From JACPKO01 sp964406775 (GTDB lineage: Bacteria > Patescibacteriota > Microgenomatia > Daviesbacterales > UBA10151), in NCBI GenBank assembly GCA_964406775.1, contig CAYOSW010000007.1:1-54297 (forward strand): a DNA stretch of 54,297 nucleotides. Direction: 5' to 3'. Both the position numbers and the translations under genes were made by a program. Within the stretch, counting starts at the first letter, position 1; each line of letters opens with the position of its first letter. The notes under the pieces were generated by a model. It did no database searches, had not been told where the DNA came from, and worked only from the letters and a program-made list of their open reading frames with translations. This document shows positions 1-8,522 of this stretch, one piece after another.

Positions 1-2
1 GG

Positions 3-491
3 GACGACACCTTAGCTCAGAACAGATTGACTAAACTGGAGCAAATTAAGGATATGAATCTCAGAAAGACAGCCTCAGGTTCTGCGACGCTTAAATGGTC
101 GCCCGACGAAACCAAGGTTTTATATACAGATGTAGACGGCAACTTTAAACTCAATGATCTTAGCTTGAAGAAGAATTATGATTTACCTAAAGCTTATAAC
201 TACGAATTCCTACCTGATTCAAAGCATTTGGTAATGTCTGAACTTAATCAGACTTCACCTACGCCTAAGCCCAGCGGAAGCCCGAAACCCGTAACGATTA
301 AAGACGAGTTTGATCTGGTCAGATTATCGATAATAGAGATTGACGGTACGAATAAGGCAGAGATTTACTATGGTTCGATCCAGCCCAATATGGTGGTTCC
401 GTGGCCTGACGGTTCGCGGTTGGTAGTCATTTCTTCCTTGCCGACTCAGACGGCATCGCAGCCTAATTTATACGGAATCAATCTTAAGTAA
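3..491 (+). CDS. C-terminal part of a beta-propeller (WD40/TolB-like) protein, 5' truncated
   Basis: The reading frame is open from the window edge and ends at TAA 489-491, so the true start lies upstream; the TTG at 27 is only an internal codon. About 162 residues are visible. They contain propeller-blade signatures such as LKWSPDETKVLYTD and VPWPDGSRLVVIS, in which an S/W-P-D-x-(S/T)-K/R turn precedes a hydrophobic strand, as in TolB/WD40-like domains. A Pro/Ser/Lys-rich insert (SPTPKPSGSPKP) sits between two blades. Proteins of this kind are often surface-exposed with an N-terminal anchor, but the anchor is not visible here. No catalytic motif is seen. The fold assignment is moderate; the exact function is unknown. 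Confidence 0.6.
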   Translation, partial: DDTLAQNRLTKLEQIKDMNLRKTASGSATLKWSPDETKVLYTDVDGNFKLNDLSLKKNYDLPKAYNYEFLPDSKHLVMSELNQTSPTPKPSGSPKPVTIKDEFDLVRLSIIEIDGTNKAEIYYGSIQPNMVVPWPDGSRLVVISSLPTQTASQPNLYGINLK

Positions 492-500
492 ACCAATATC

Positions 501-600
501 CAAATAAGCGAAGCTTGCAACTTCGTCTAAATCCAATAAACCAATTCCCAATAATTTTGAATTGGCATTTGTTGATTTGACATCGGGTCTTTGGTTTATT
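501..600. other. Intergenic nested inverted repeats upstream of mreB
   Basis: Between the propeller gene and mreB lie CGAAG (509-513)/CTTCG (521-525), CCAATTC (541-547)/GAATTGG (559-565) and an outer pair AATAAACCA (535-543)/TGGTTTATT (592-600). None is followed by a convincing T-run on the + strand, so a classical terminator is not clear. It may be a weak terminator for the upstream gene or a leader structure. Confidence 0.35.
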
Positions 601-626
601 CTGTAGTTTGATCCAGTTAGTATATC

Positions 627-655
627 TTGAGATAGGGTCTTCGCTGGGGTATAGT
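627..655 (+). promoter_or_regulatory. Promoter of mreB
   Basis: TTGAGA (627-632), a 17-base spacer and TATAGT (650-655): each hexamer matches the sigma70 consensus at 5 of 6 bases. Predicted transcription start is near 662, leaving a leader of about 12 bases before ATG 674. Confidence 0.6.
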
Positions 656-673
656 TTGTTACTACTTCTGTCT

Positions 674-1690
674 ATGTTTAAATTCTCCAAAAGGATTGCT
701 ATCGATTTAGGAACCGCCAACTCCTTAGTTTATCTTGCAGGAACGGGAATTGTTTTAAATGAGCCTTCGGTTGTTGCTGTTTCAACTATTGATAACCGGG
801 TGCTGGCTGTCGGCAATGAAGCGAAAGAAATGCTCGGCCGTACTCCGGGAAATATTACTGCAACTAGGCCTTTGCGCGACGGGGTCATAGCTGATTATGT
901 TATTACTGAGGCTATGATGCGTTATTTTATTGATAAAGTCTGCGGTTCCTCGCGGCTATTTAAGCCTGAAGTTATGGTTTGTGTTCCGGCCGGAGTAACT
1001 TCGGTTGAGCGCCGGGCGGTTATGGATGCGACACTCTCTGCAGGAGCTAAAACTGCTTTTTTGATTGATGAGCCTCTTGCTGCGGCTATCGGTTCAAATA
1101 TTCCGATTGCCAATCCTTCAGGGAATATGATTGTTGATATCGGAGGAGGAACAGTCGAGGCGGCTGTTATTTCGCTGGGTGGTGTTGTTGTTCATAATTC
1201 GGTCAGAGTGGGCGGGAATAAAATTGATGAAGCTATAGTTTCTTACGTCAGGAAAAAATACGGTTTAATAATAGGAGAGCATCAGTCGGAGGCTATCAAG
1301 ACAACAATCGGCAACGCTCTTTTTACCTCTGAAAAGGATATCAAAAAAATGGAGATCCGGGGGCGTGACGGTACCGGGGGAATGCCCAGGACGGTTGTGA
1401 TTAATTCAGCGGAAATTACCGAATCGATTGCCGATCCGTTAAAGAAAATTATGTCTGCAGTTAAGGCAGTTCTTGAGCAAACTCCTCCCGAGCTTGCCTC
1501 CGACATTATTGATAAAGGAATTGTTATGAGCGGAGGAACCTCCCAGCTTACAAATCTGGATAAGCTGATGACTCAGGAAACAGGGGTGCCTTGCCATATA
1601 GCGGAGAATCCTCTTTTATCGGTCGTGCTCGGAACAGGAATGGCACTCGAGAATCTGGATTTATACAAGAGAAGCGTGTCTAAAAGGTAG
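674..1690 (+). CDS. mreB: MreB/Mbl rod-shape-determining actin homologue
   Basis: This 338-aa protein is a bacterial actin that polymerises under the membrane and guides lateral cell-wall synthesis. The phosphate-1 loop (IAIDLGTANSLVYL) is at the N terminus and the phosphate-2 motif (MIVDIGGGTVEAAVISLGG) is in the middle. The adenosine-binding region (GIVMSGGTSQLTNLDKL) lies near the C terminus. Length and order match normal MreB (about 335-345 aa). I place the start at ATG 674 (MFKFSKRIAID). The frame is open further upstream to TTG 608, but that start would lie upstream of the promoter at 627-655 and would add a hydrophobic stretch that MreB does not have. The gene stands alone, without mreC or mreD beside it, and the next gene's -10 element begins directly after its stop codon. 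Confidence 0.95.
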   Translation: MFKFSKRIAIDLGTANSLVYLAGTGIVLNEPSVVAVSTIDNRVLAVGNEAKEMLGRTPGNITATRPLRDGVIADYVITEAMMRYFIDKVCGSSRLFKPEVMVCVPAGVTSVERRAVMDATLSAGAKTAFLIDEPLAAAIGSNIPIANPSGNMIVDIGGGTVEAAVISLGGVVVHNSVRVGGNKIDEAIVSYVRKKYGLIIGEHQSEAIKTTIGNALFTSEKDIKKMEIRGRDGTGGMPRTVVINSAEITESIADPLKKIMSAVKAVLEQTPPELASDIIDKGIVMSGGTSQLTNLDKLMTQETGVPCHIAENPLLSVVLGTGMALENLDLYKRSVSKR

Positions 1691-1696
1691 TATAAT
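1691..1696 (+). promoter_or_regulatory. -10 element for a leaderless epimerase mRNA
   Basis: A perfect TATAAT directly follows the mreB stop codon and ends 6 bases before ATG 1703, so transcription would begin at or next to the start codon. No Shine-Dalgarno sequence and no good -35 hexamer are seen. Confidence 0.5.
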
Positions 1697-1702
1697 TAAG
1701 AG

Positions 1703-2617
1703 ATGAAAGTTTTAATCACCGGCGGTGCTGGATTTATCGGATCCCACATTACAAAACAGCTTCTTGATTCAGGCAATGAAGTTGTAATCTTTGATGATTT
1801 TTCAACTTCTTCAAAAGAGGATACCGATTCCCGGGCAACGGTGGTTGAGGGCAATATCAAAGACTCAAAATTGCTCGCAGAAAGTCTTAAAGGGTCTGAT
1901 GCAGTAATTCATATGGCGAGCTTTATTTCGGTCGAAGAATCGGTCAAAAATCCGGCCAAATATATGGAGAATAATGTGACGGGGACCGCTTCGGTTTTAA
2001 CTGCAATGAGGGAGGCGGGTATTAAAAAAATTGTTATATCTTCAAGCGCAACCGTTTACGGTGAGCCTAAAAGCTTGCCGATTCTGGAGGATGCGCCTCT
2101 TTCTGCGGCTAATCCGTATGCAGCGTCCAAGATAGCGATGGAGGTTTTGTGCGAGTCCTTTAACAAAACAGACGGATTTGACGTGACCACATTAAGATAC
2201 TTCAATCCTTACGGCCCGGGAGAGAATCATATTCCAGAAACTCACGCCATTCCGAATTTCATAAAAGCCGCGATGGAGAAGAGGCCGGTGCCTTTATATT
2301 GGAAAGGCGAGCAGATCCGCGATTTTATTTATGTCGAAGATTTGGCGTCGGCGCATATCGCTGTCCTGGAACTTTCCGGCCATAACGTTTTTAATGTCGG
2401 AAGTGAGAACGGGGTAAAGATAGTTGATATTTTAAATCAACTGTCTGATATATTTGAGTACAAGCTGGAAGTTGAAGATTTAGGGGAAAGAAAAGGTGAT
2501 GTTATGGCAAACTATGCGTCTTCTGAAAAAATGAAAAAAGCAACCGGTTGGGAAGTAAAAACCGGACTCGGAGAAGGACTAAAAAAGACCGTTGAGTTCT
2601 TCAAAAATAAATCCTAA
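1703..2617 (+). CDS. NAD-dependent sugar-nucleotide epimerase (UDP-glucose 4-epimerase/GalE-like)
   Basis: This 304-aa protein belongs to the extended short-chain dehydrogenase/reductase family, which interconverts nucleotide sugars for envelope polysaccharides. The N terminus has the Rossmann motif GGAGFIGS. The active site shows the catalytic Ser/Thr region (SSSATVYGE) and the YAASK form of the YxxxK dyad. Further on are the substrate-loop signature RYFNPYGPGE and IRDFIYVEDLA. Length is usual for this family. Substrate (UDP-Glc, UDP-GlcNAc or a dTDP sugar) cannot be decided from sequence alone. The two glycosyltransferases at 33470-35458 could use its products, but no operon link exists. 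Confidence 0.9.
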   Translation: MKVLITGGAGFIGSHITKQLLDSGNEVVIFDDFSTSSKEDTDSRATVVEGNIKDSKLLAESLKGSDAVIHMASFISVEESVKNPAKYMENNVTGTASVLTAMREAGIKKIVISSSATVYGEPKSLPILEDAPLSAANPYAASKIAMEVLCESFNKTDGFDVTTLRYFNPYGPGENHIPETHAIPNFIKAAMEKRPVPLYWKGEQIRDFIYVEDLASAHIAVLELSGHNVFNVGSENGVKIVDILNQLSDIFEYKLEVEDLGERKGDVMANYASSEKMKKATGWEVKTGLGEGLKKTVEFFKNKS

Positions 2618-2645
2618 TTTTCTTAATTCTTAATTCTTAATTCCT

Positions 2646-5600
2646 TTATGGTGCACCCGTAACCGGTCCGTATCTTGCGGCACCACTGTTATAGAGATCC
2701 AAAACTTGAGCCGCTGTTAATGTATAGTTATAAACTTGGGCTTCATCAATCTTTCCTGTCCAATATTCTCCTCCGCCTGACGTATAGTCACTGATGAAAG
2801 CTCCTGTTGGAGTTGCTGTATTGGCAGCAGTGGTTGATGTAGTTACTAACCTTCCGTTTAGATAAAGCTTGTGGGTTGTTCCATCGAAAGTATATACGAA
2901 ATTATGCCAAGTATTTGTTGCGGGAGCGCTGGTTGTTACCAAGCTAGCCCCTGCCCATTTATATATACCTATGGTGCTACCTCTGGCTTGCAAAACAGTA
3001 ATTGAACTCGATCCCGTATTTACTAAAGATAAAATAGTGTCTACACCAGAAGCAGTTGAAGTATAGTAAACCCAAACGGACATACTCTGGGGGGCATTAT
3101 TTGCAGGTAAAGTACTTGCTGAGGACAAGGTTATATAATCACCCGTTCCGTTGAATGTTGGTGCGTAGTTTCTTTTTCCTGTCCCCGTTCCGTCAGACCC
3201 TCCCCAAAAAGTCGATCCTGTACTGCAGGTTCCAACGGTTGATGTGGCAGTTAAAGTTCCTGTATAGCTGTTTCCGGAAGAATCATTGATGGTTGTTCCT
3301 TGACAGTCATCGAATTTCCAGTAAGCCACGGGTTTGCCCCGGTTATAATCCCATTGGAGCTGGGCATAACTTCTTGCGTAATTGAAAATTCTGTAGTTGT
3401 CCATTCTTCCTGTCACTCCTCCGCTGCCTGAGGTGCTTTGGAATTGACCGCCCATATATAAAGTATTGGCATTGTCATAAAGTGTCCCGCTGCAGGATAT
3501 CCCGGCAGACGAAGTACTGGTTACAACTCCATCTACATAAAGCTTGCACGAACCTGAAGATCTGACAAAAGAAACTTGGTGCCAGGCATTTAGAGTGAGT
3601 TGGGATCCACCTCCGAAATCAACGTCATTTAAGACGTTCCAAGAGCCGTTTGCGGTGGTTGCCCAGACGTGAATATCGTGCTGGGCATCTGTGGCGGTGT
3701 CTCTGATAACAATATCTAAGGGAGCGAATACGGCAGTTCCCGAGTCCTTTGCATATATTGCTGCACCGAAGCCGCTGTTCGGATAGGCGGTTAGATAAAT
3801 CCAGCTTTGGATTGTAAAGTCACCTGAGCCTAACTCTAGACTCGTGCTATCTGCTGCGGTCATATAATCTCCCGTTCCGTCAAAACCCAATCCTTTTCCG
3901 GTTTTTCCGGGGGACCAGGTCGCGTTTGTAATTGTGCCGGTATTGGCATTTCCGGAAGTATCATATGCTGAAGATCCCGTCCCTTGTTCGTAATCCCATC
4001 TGGCGACAGGTGCGGTGCAGGCTGTCGAATCACCGGGTATGCAATATTCCGAAGCAGCTGCAGTCGGCACAGTCTGGCTTGAGGATAGAGTTCCTAGAAC
4101 TTCGCTTGCACCTTGGTTCATATCTAATACAACCTGAGCTTGTGTTAGAGCACTATCAAATACTTTGAGTTCATCCATCGTTCCTAAAAATAGTGCCCCG
4201 GCTCTTGCTCCGAAGACATAGGCTGATGAGCTACTTGAAGCATCATTACCAGTAGTGATGCTTCCTCTCCTAATCCCGTCAATATAAATAGTATCAAGGT
4301 TAGAGGTTCCATCGTATGTCACTGCTATGTGATGCCAATTACCGTCTGTTACTAGAGGAGCACCAGTGGTATCAGTATAATCACCAGCAGTGGTTGTTGT
4401 TCCTGCCCGTATCTGTCCACTGTTTGTTTGAATAAAAGCCAGATTAGATCCCTTTTCAGTAAGTACTTTATTGCCGCTTTGAGTTGTTTTCATCCAAAAT
4501 GTCTGACTCCAGCTTCCTGTAAAGAAAGCATCAGGCATTCCTGTAACATTTCCTTGGTCATCACTACCGTCAAAATTTAAACCACGGCCAAACTTTCCAG
4601 ATTGGGTCCAACCTGAAGTTGAGGTAGCAGGTGAGGCCATCCCAGTTAGGGCTGTAGTGTAACTCGTGCCAGCACTCCCTGAATTACCTGGCGCTGTACC
4701 ATACCCTTCGTTCATTTTAAGATAAAGTGCTGGTGATCCAACCGGCGAGCCTGGAGCAGGATGGGAGGCGTTTAAATCCTCAGTTATCTGACCTGCGGTA
4801 CGAGGGTAATTGTATAGTTTGGTTTCATCTATTATGCCGTCAACAGTTCTAACCTGAGTCGAGTCATTGCCTATATAAAAACTGGAAGAAGCATCGTCAA
4901 CCCTGCCTGCTCCGTTTGTCTGGACTTGATATGTAGTTTCAACTCCGTTGATATATATATGTACTGAGGCGGCTGTTGTGATAACTCCATCCCAGGAAAG
5001 AGCGATGTGGTTCCATCTGTTCATAGTTATTGAATTATTGGCGGTCTGGACGACTAAATCTGTTGACCCGTCAACAACAAACTGCAGAGAATTGCTGGTG
5101 TAATTTAGTAAAAACCAGCCTGCGTTTTGACCTGGACCATTATTCTTGGACATAATAAATCCCACGCTCGATTCACCTAAGGTTCTAGGGTAGAACCAGG
5201 TTTCGGCAGTCATTCCTGCCGCCGGTAGATTATCCAAGCTTGAAGCTGAGCCTGCGTTTATAATGGTACTAGAACTATCAAAGTTGTATCCTTTGCCATA
5301 TTTACCTGCTGTATAACCGCCGGATCCGGCAGTGATTGTACCTGTATTTACATAGCCTGAAGCATCATATGCGCTTGTGCCCGACCCTTCTTCCAGTTTC
5401 CAGTACCCTACAGGTCCCGGAGCCCAGCTATAAAGCTGGGAGATTTCACTATTCGATAATGCGCGGTTATAAATTCTTGCTTCATCTATTTTGCCGTTAT
5501 AATCGGTCGTACCCGCTGAATCCATAGCAAAAACCAGGGCTGCCGTATTTGTTGCAACAGAAGTGACCGTTCCTGTAGAGATTCCGTCCGGAGCCCCGTT

Positions 5601-8522
5601 TAAGTAAAATCTTACTGTTGTGCCGTCAAATGTTGCGCTTACGTGACTCCATACCCCTGTAGTTAAACTTGTAGTAGAGCTGACGCACCCTCCTGTAGCG
5701 CAAAATCTGATCTTATTACCGCTTGTATCCATATAATATCCTCCGGTGCCTCCGGCCCCAATGGCTTTGGTCATAATGACCCCTCCCAGTGCTGTAGGAT
5801 TGATCCAGGCTGACATAGTAACCTGGGTTACATCCAAACTATTAGAATCGCTAACTGTCATATAGTCATCATTTCCATCAAAGCTGTTTCCATAACCGAA
5901 TTTTCCGGAAGTACTGCTCGTGTTGCCTGACCAGGTAGCTGAATTAGAATTTCCTGATGAGTCCAAAGAGGGCGATGCAGTTTCCTGTAAATTCCAATAA
6001 CCAACAAGACCGTTTGATATCGCAGCAGGCATATTTTGGATATTATTTCCCTGCTGCTGAGAGACTCCTTCCGGATTTTCCCGGGCATTAAAATCGGCGG
6101 TAATTTGTGCCGCTGTACGGGCATAGTTATAAATACGAAAATCATCAAGCGTCCCGTTCCAGTACCGGGAGGCGCCGGAAGACCAACGCCCTATATTTAA
6201 CTCGTCCGTATTTGTTGCGATAGTTCCGCTTGATCCGGTGCAGGTTGCAACCTGTTTTCCGTTAATATAAATGGTTTCTGTCGTTCCTGATTTAGAGACG
6301 GCCAGATGTTGCCAGGTATTGGCTGTTAATGTAAAAGTGGTCCCTGTGCATTGATATGCACTTCCGGTACCCCAGGTAAAGAAATAGGTGTTAGTATTTG
6401 AGGAGCTTTGTTCCATCGAGTAACCACCTGTGCTGGTTGCGTGTTTGCTGAATATTGTTGCTGAAGAAACCTGAGTGGCTCCGGGTTTTATCCACATACT
6501 TACTGACATATCACCGGTAAGGGAAGTCCCGGTATTATTCGGCATAGATACATAGTCATTGCTGGCATCAAACCGTAAACATTTACCGGCTATACATTGA
6601 TCTTCTGTCTGCCAGCCTGAAGTTACGGAAGGAGGGGAGGCAAAGTTATTTAGAATACCGTCACTTGAGTTAACTCCACTTTGATTATAAAAAGGGTTAG
6701 TATTTATTAAGCTTGTCCCAAGCCCCCATTTTTGTGCCAGATACGCCTCAACTCTTTCGCGTTCACTGGAGGATAAGATTTTGCCGTAAACTATAACTTC
6801 AGCTACTTGAGCGTTCGAAAACTCACTGACTCCTGCGTGTCCGTTTAATGATAGTCCGTTAGGTCCCGCAACACCTCCGGCGTTTGAAGCAATCAAAGTT
6901 CCGTTTTCATAGATTGAAGAAGTTGATCCGTCCATAGTGCCTGTGTGAATGTGCCAGCTTGTGTTTGAAAGAGGTCCGCTACCGTTTCCGTAAACCCAGC
7001 CGGCAAAATAGGCTTGCTGATACCTCCCTCCCCAGAATCCTAGTAGCCAGTTATTACTCAGACCGGATAAGATCCGTTGGTCGGCTCCTCCTGTTTGTCT
7101 AGCGATATAAATTACTGTAGAAGGCGTGCTAAAGTTCGTTGAATTTGTCATCGTGTGCGAAGATGCAGCTGTAAAAGTTACTGCAGGCTTACCGTTTACT
7201 GCGTTTTGAGTATAAGCGGGCTGTTGGGAACCTGTGGATTGAGTAAAATTCCTACCGTTACCGGATAAATCATTCCATTGGCTTACGCCTGTGGCTAAGG
7301 TGATCGAACCGGGCGCATTCGCATCCAGCCATAAACCGAGACCGCTGATATCTTTTGGTGAAAAACCCGGACTGGTTGAGGTTCGTGCAACCGTTCCTGT
7401 TCCTTCGTCAAATTTCCAGTAACCTATGGCTGTAGGTGCTTTTTCTTCGTTTGTAGGCGCAGCTGCGGAGGGTAATGTACTTGCATCTTTTCTGACAAAA
7501 AAGTTATCCATATAATGAGTTCCGCTGTAAAACGCCCAGCCGGGGTGGAGTGTGGATTCTGTTGAGTAGGTGCTCGTATAAGAAGTGGAAAAGTTAATTC
7601 CTCCGTCCGAGCTAATATCATAATAGTTCCCCCCTGAATTTCGCATTCTCATCCTGACTTTGTAGTTTGAACCGACACTCCAGCTTCCGGTAACAGGAGT
7701 CCTATTATTTCCGTCTTCATATACGAGCGGAGTTGTGCTGCTTAATGCGTGATATAAGGCATAAACCAAATTGGTGTAAGAAGATCCGGCTCCGTCGTCT
7801 TTCCATCCGTGCATAAGATAACCGTCGACTGCAGGTAAATAATCTACCTCAAAAGCTGTATCTCCGCGGGCGACAGAAGGAGTGAGGTAAGCGGCTTGAG
7901 CCCAAGTACTATTGCCTGTTACAAAATTCAACCGGCCTCCTGAGAAGGTTATTTGTGTTCCTGTAGCGTCTGCTACAGTCCATAAACCGCTATTAATATT
8001 GGCGTTAAAGTCGTCAAAGTATATGAATGTCGCGTTTCCGTTTTCTGCCGAAAGAACAGAGGCATTTCCGTAATAAACAAAAACTGTATTGCCCGTAGTG
8101 CCGATTGCCGGCATTTTAGTCCAAATTTTTGTAGTAGTTGTGTTGCACGCAGCTCCTGCCTGTTTTTCGATCCAATAAGGAAGAATCCTTCCGCTAATAT
8201 CTGTAATCCTGATGTCCTGACATCCGCTCTGCATTTTTCCAGCACTTATTAAGGTCGATGTATTCATTACAAATGGAACCTGGAAATCGGTTTGCGCAGA
8301 CCCTGAGTTAGTCACGTCAATTCTCTGGCGGTATGACCAGTTATCGTTGAACCAGGCGGCTTCAACATCTTTGGAAGTAAAATACGGAAGCAGTAGAAAT
8401 ATCAACCCCGTTCCGACCAGCACTGTTGAAACTATTAAATAGGCAACCAGAGTATTCCTGCTTATTCTATTTAAGCGTCTTCTGGAAAATCTGATCTTAA
8501 ACATCCGGATTAATTTTTTCAT
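2646..8522 (-). CDS. Giant membrane-anchored DUF2341 and LamG-repeat surface protein (1958 aa)
   Basis: The protein has a short basic N terminus, one transmembrane segment at about residues 24-45, and a huge ectodomain. A DUF2341-like region starts at WFNDNWSYRQRIDVTN and ends near VFVYYGNAS; a concanavalin-like stretch follows. After it come about six laminin-G/concanavalin-type (LamG_3) domains, recognisable by repeated GYWK(F/L)(D/E)EG(T/S)G openings, NT(G)TI turns and FDG..DY(V/M) strands. The first is interrupted by another complete LamG domain (see findings). Such domains usually bind glycans, so adhesion to another cell or a polymer is the likely role (inference). The start ATG at 8522 shares one base with the stop of the upstream giant gene (TAATG), which implies translational coupling. 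An upstream GTG at 8549 is less likely. No C-terminal sorting signal is seen; the N-terminal span is the anchor. Confidence 0.88.
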   Translation of the reverse strand: MKKLIRMFKIRFSRRRLNRISRNTLVAYLIVSTVLVGTGLIFLLLPYFTSKDVEAAWFNDNWSYRQRIDVTNSGSAQTDFQVPFVMNTSTLISAGKMQSGCQDIRITDISGRILPYWIEKQAGAACNTTTTKIWTKMPAIGTTGNTVFVYYGNASVLSAENGNATFIYFDDFNANINSGLWTVADATGTQITFSGGRLNFVTGNSTWAQAAYLTPSVARGDTAFEVDYLPAVDGYLMHGWKDDGAGSSYTNLVYALYHALSSTTPLVYEDGNNRTPVTGSWSVGSNYKVRMRMRNSGGNYYDISSDGGINFSTSYTSTYSTESTLHPGWAFYSGTHYMDNFFVRKDASTLPSAAAPTNEEKAPTAIGYWKFDEGTGTVARTSTSPGFSPKDISGLGLWLDANAPGSITLATGVSQWNDLSGNGRNFTQSTGSQQPAYTQNAVNGKPAVTFTAASSHTMTNSTNFSTPSTVIYIARQTGGADQRILSGLSNNWLLGFWGGRYQQAYFAGWVYGNGSGPLSNTSWHIHTGTMDGSTSSIYENGTLIASNAGGVAGPNGLSLNGHAGVSEFSNAQVAEVIVYGKILSSSERERVEAYLAQKWGLGTSLINTNPFYNQSGVNSSDGILNNFASPPSVTSGWQTEDQCIAGKCLRFDASNDYVSMPNNTGTSLTGDMSVSMWIKPGATQVSSATIFSKHATSTGGYSMEQSSSNTNTYFFTWGTGSAYQCTGTTFTLTANTWQHLAVSKSGTTETIYINGKQVATCTGSSGTIATNTDELNIGRWSSGASRYWNGTLDDFRIYNYARTAAQITADFNARENPEGVSQQQGNNIQNMPAAISNGLVGYWNLQETASPSLDSSGNSNSATWSGNTSSTSGKFGYGNSFDGNDDYMTVSDSNSLDVTQVTMSAWINPTALGGVIMTKAIGAGGTGGYYMDTSGNKIRFCATGGCVSSTTSLTTGVWSHVSATFDGTTVRFYLNGAPDGISTGTVTSVATNTAALVFAMDSAGTTDYNGKIDEARIYNRALSNSEISQLYSWAPGPVGYWKLEEGSGTSAYDASGYVNTGTITAGSGGYTAGKYGKGYNFDSSSTIINAGSASSLDNLPAAGMTAETWFYPRTLGESSVGFIMSKNNGPGQNAGWFLLNYTSNSLQFVVDGSTDLVVQTANNSITMNRWNHIALSWDGVITTAASVHIYINGVETTYQVQTNGAGRVDDASSSFYIGNDSTQVRTVDGIIDETKLYNYPRTAGQITEDLNASHPAPGSPVGSPALYLKMNEGYGTAPGNSGSAGTSYTTALTGMASPATSTSGWTQSGKFGRGLNFDGSDDQGNVTGMPDAFFTGSWSQTFWMKTTQSGNKVLTEKGSNLAFIQTNSGQIRAGTTTTAGDYTDTTGAPLVTDGNWHHIAVTYDGTSNLDTIYIDGIRRGSITTGNDASSSSSAYVFGARAGALFLGTMDELKVFDSALTQAQVVLDMNQGASEVLGTLSSSQTVPTAAASEYCIPGDSTACTAPVARWDYEQGTGSSAYDTSGNANTGTITNATWSPGKTGKGLGFDGTGDYMTAADSTSLELGSGDFTIQSWIYLTAYPNSGFGAAIYAKDSGTAVFAPLDIVIRDTATDAQHDIHVWATTANGSWNVLNDVDFGGGSQLTLNAWHQVSFVRSSGSCKLYVDGVVTSTSSAGISCSGTLYDNANTLYMGGQFQSTSGSGGVTGRMDNYRIFNYARSYAQLQWDYNRGKPVAYWKFDDCQGTTINDSSGNSYTGTLTATSTVGTCSTGSTFWGGSDGTGTGKRNYAPTFNGTGDYITLSSASTLPANNAPQSMSVWVYYTSTASGVDTILSLVNTGSSSITVLQARGSTIGIYKWAGASLVTTSAPATNTWHNFVYTFDGTTHKLYLNGRLVTTSTTAANTATPTGAFISDYTSGGGEYWTGKIDEAQVYNYTLTAAQVLDLYNSGAARYGPVTGAP

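Noticed and set aside
608..673. Longer MreB starting at TTG 608
   Set aside because: It begins upstream of a good promoter and adds a hydrophobic leader absent from MreB proteins.
2617..2645. TTAATTC triplet repeat between convergent genes as a terminator
   Set aside because: Three direct copies of a 7-mer are present, but no stem can form. It is AT-rich filler of 28 bases.
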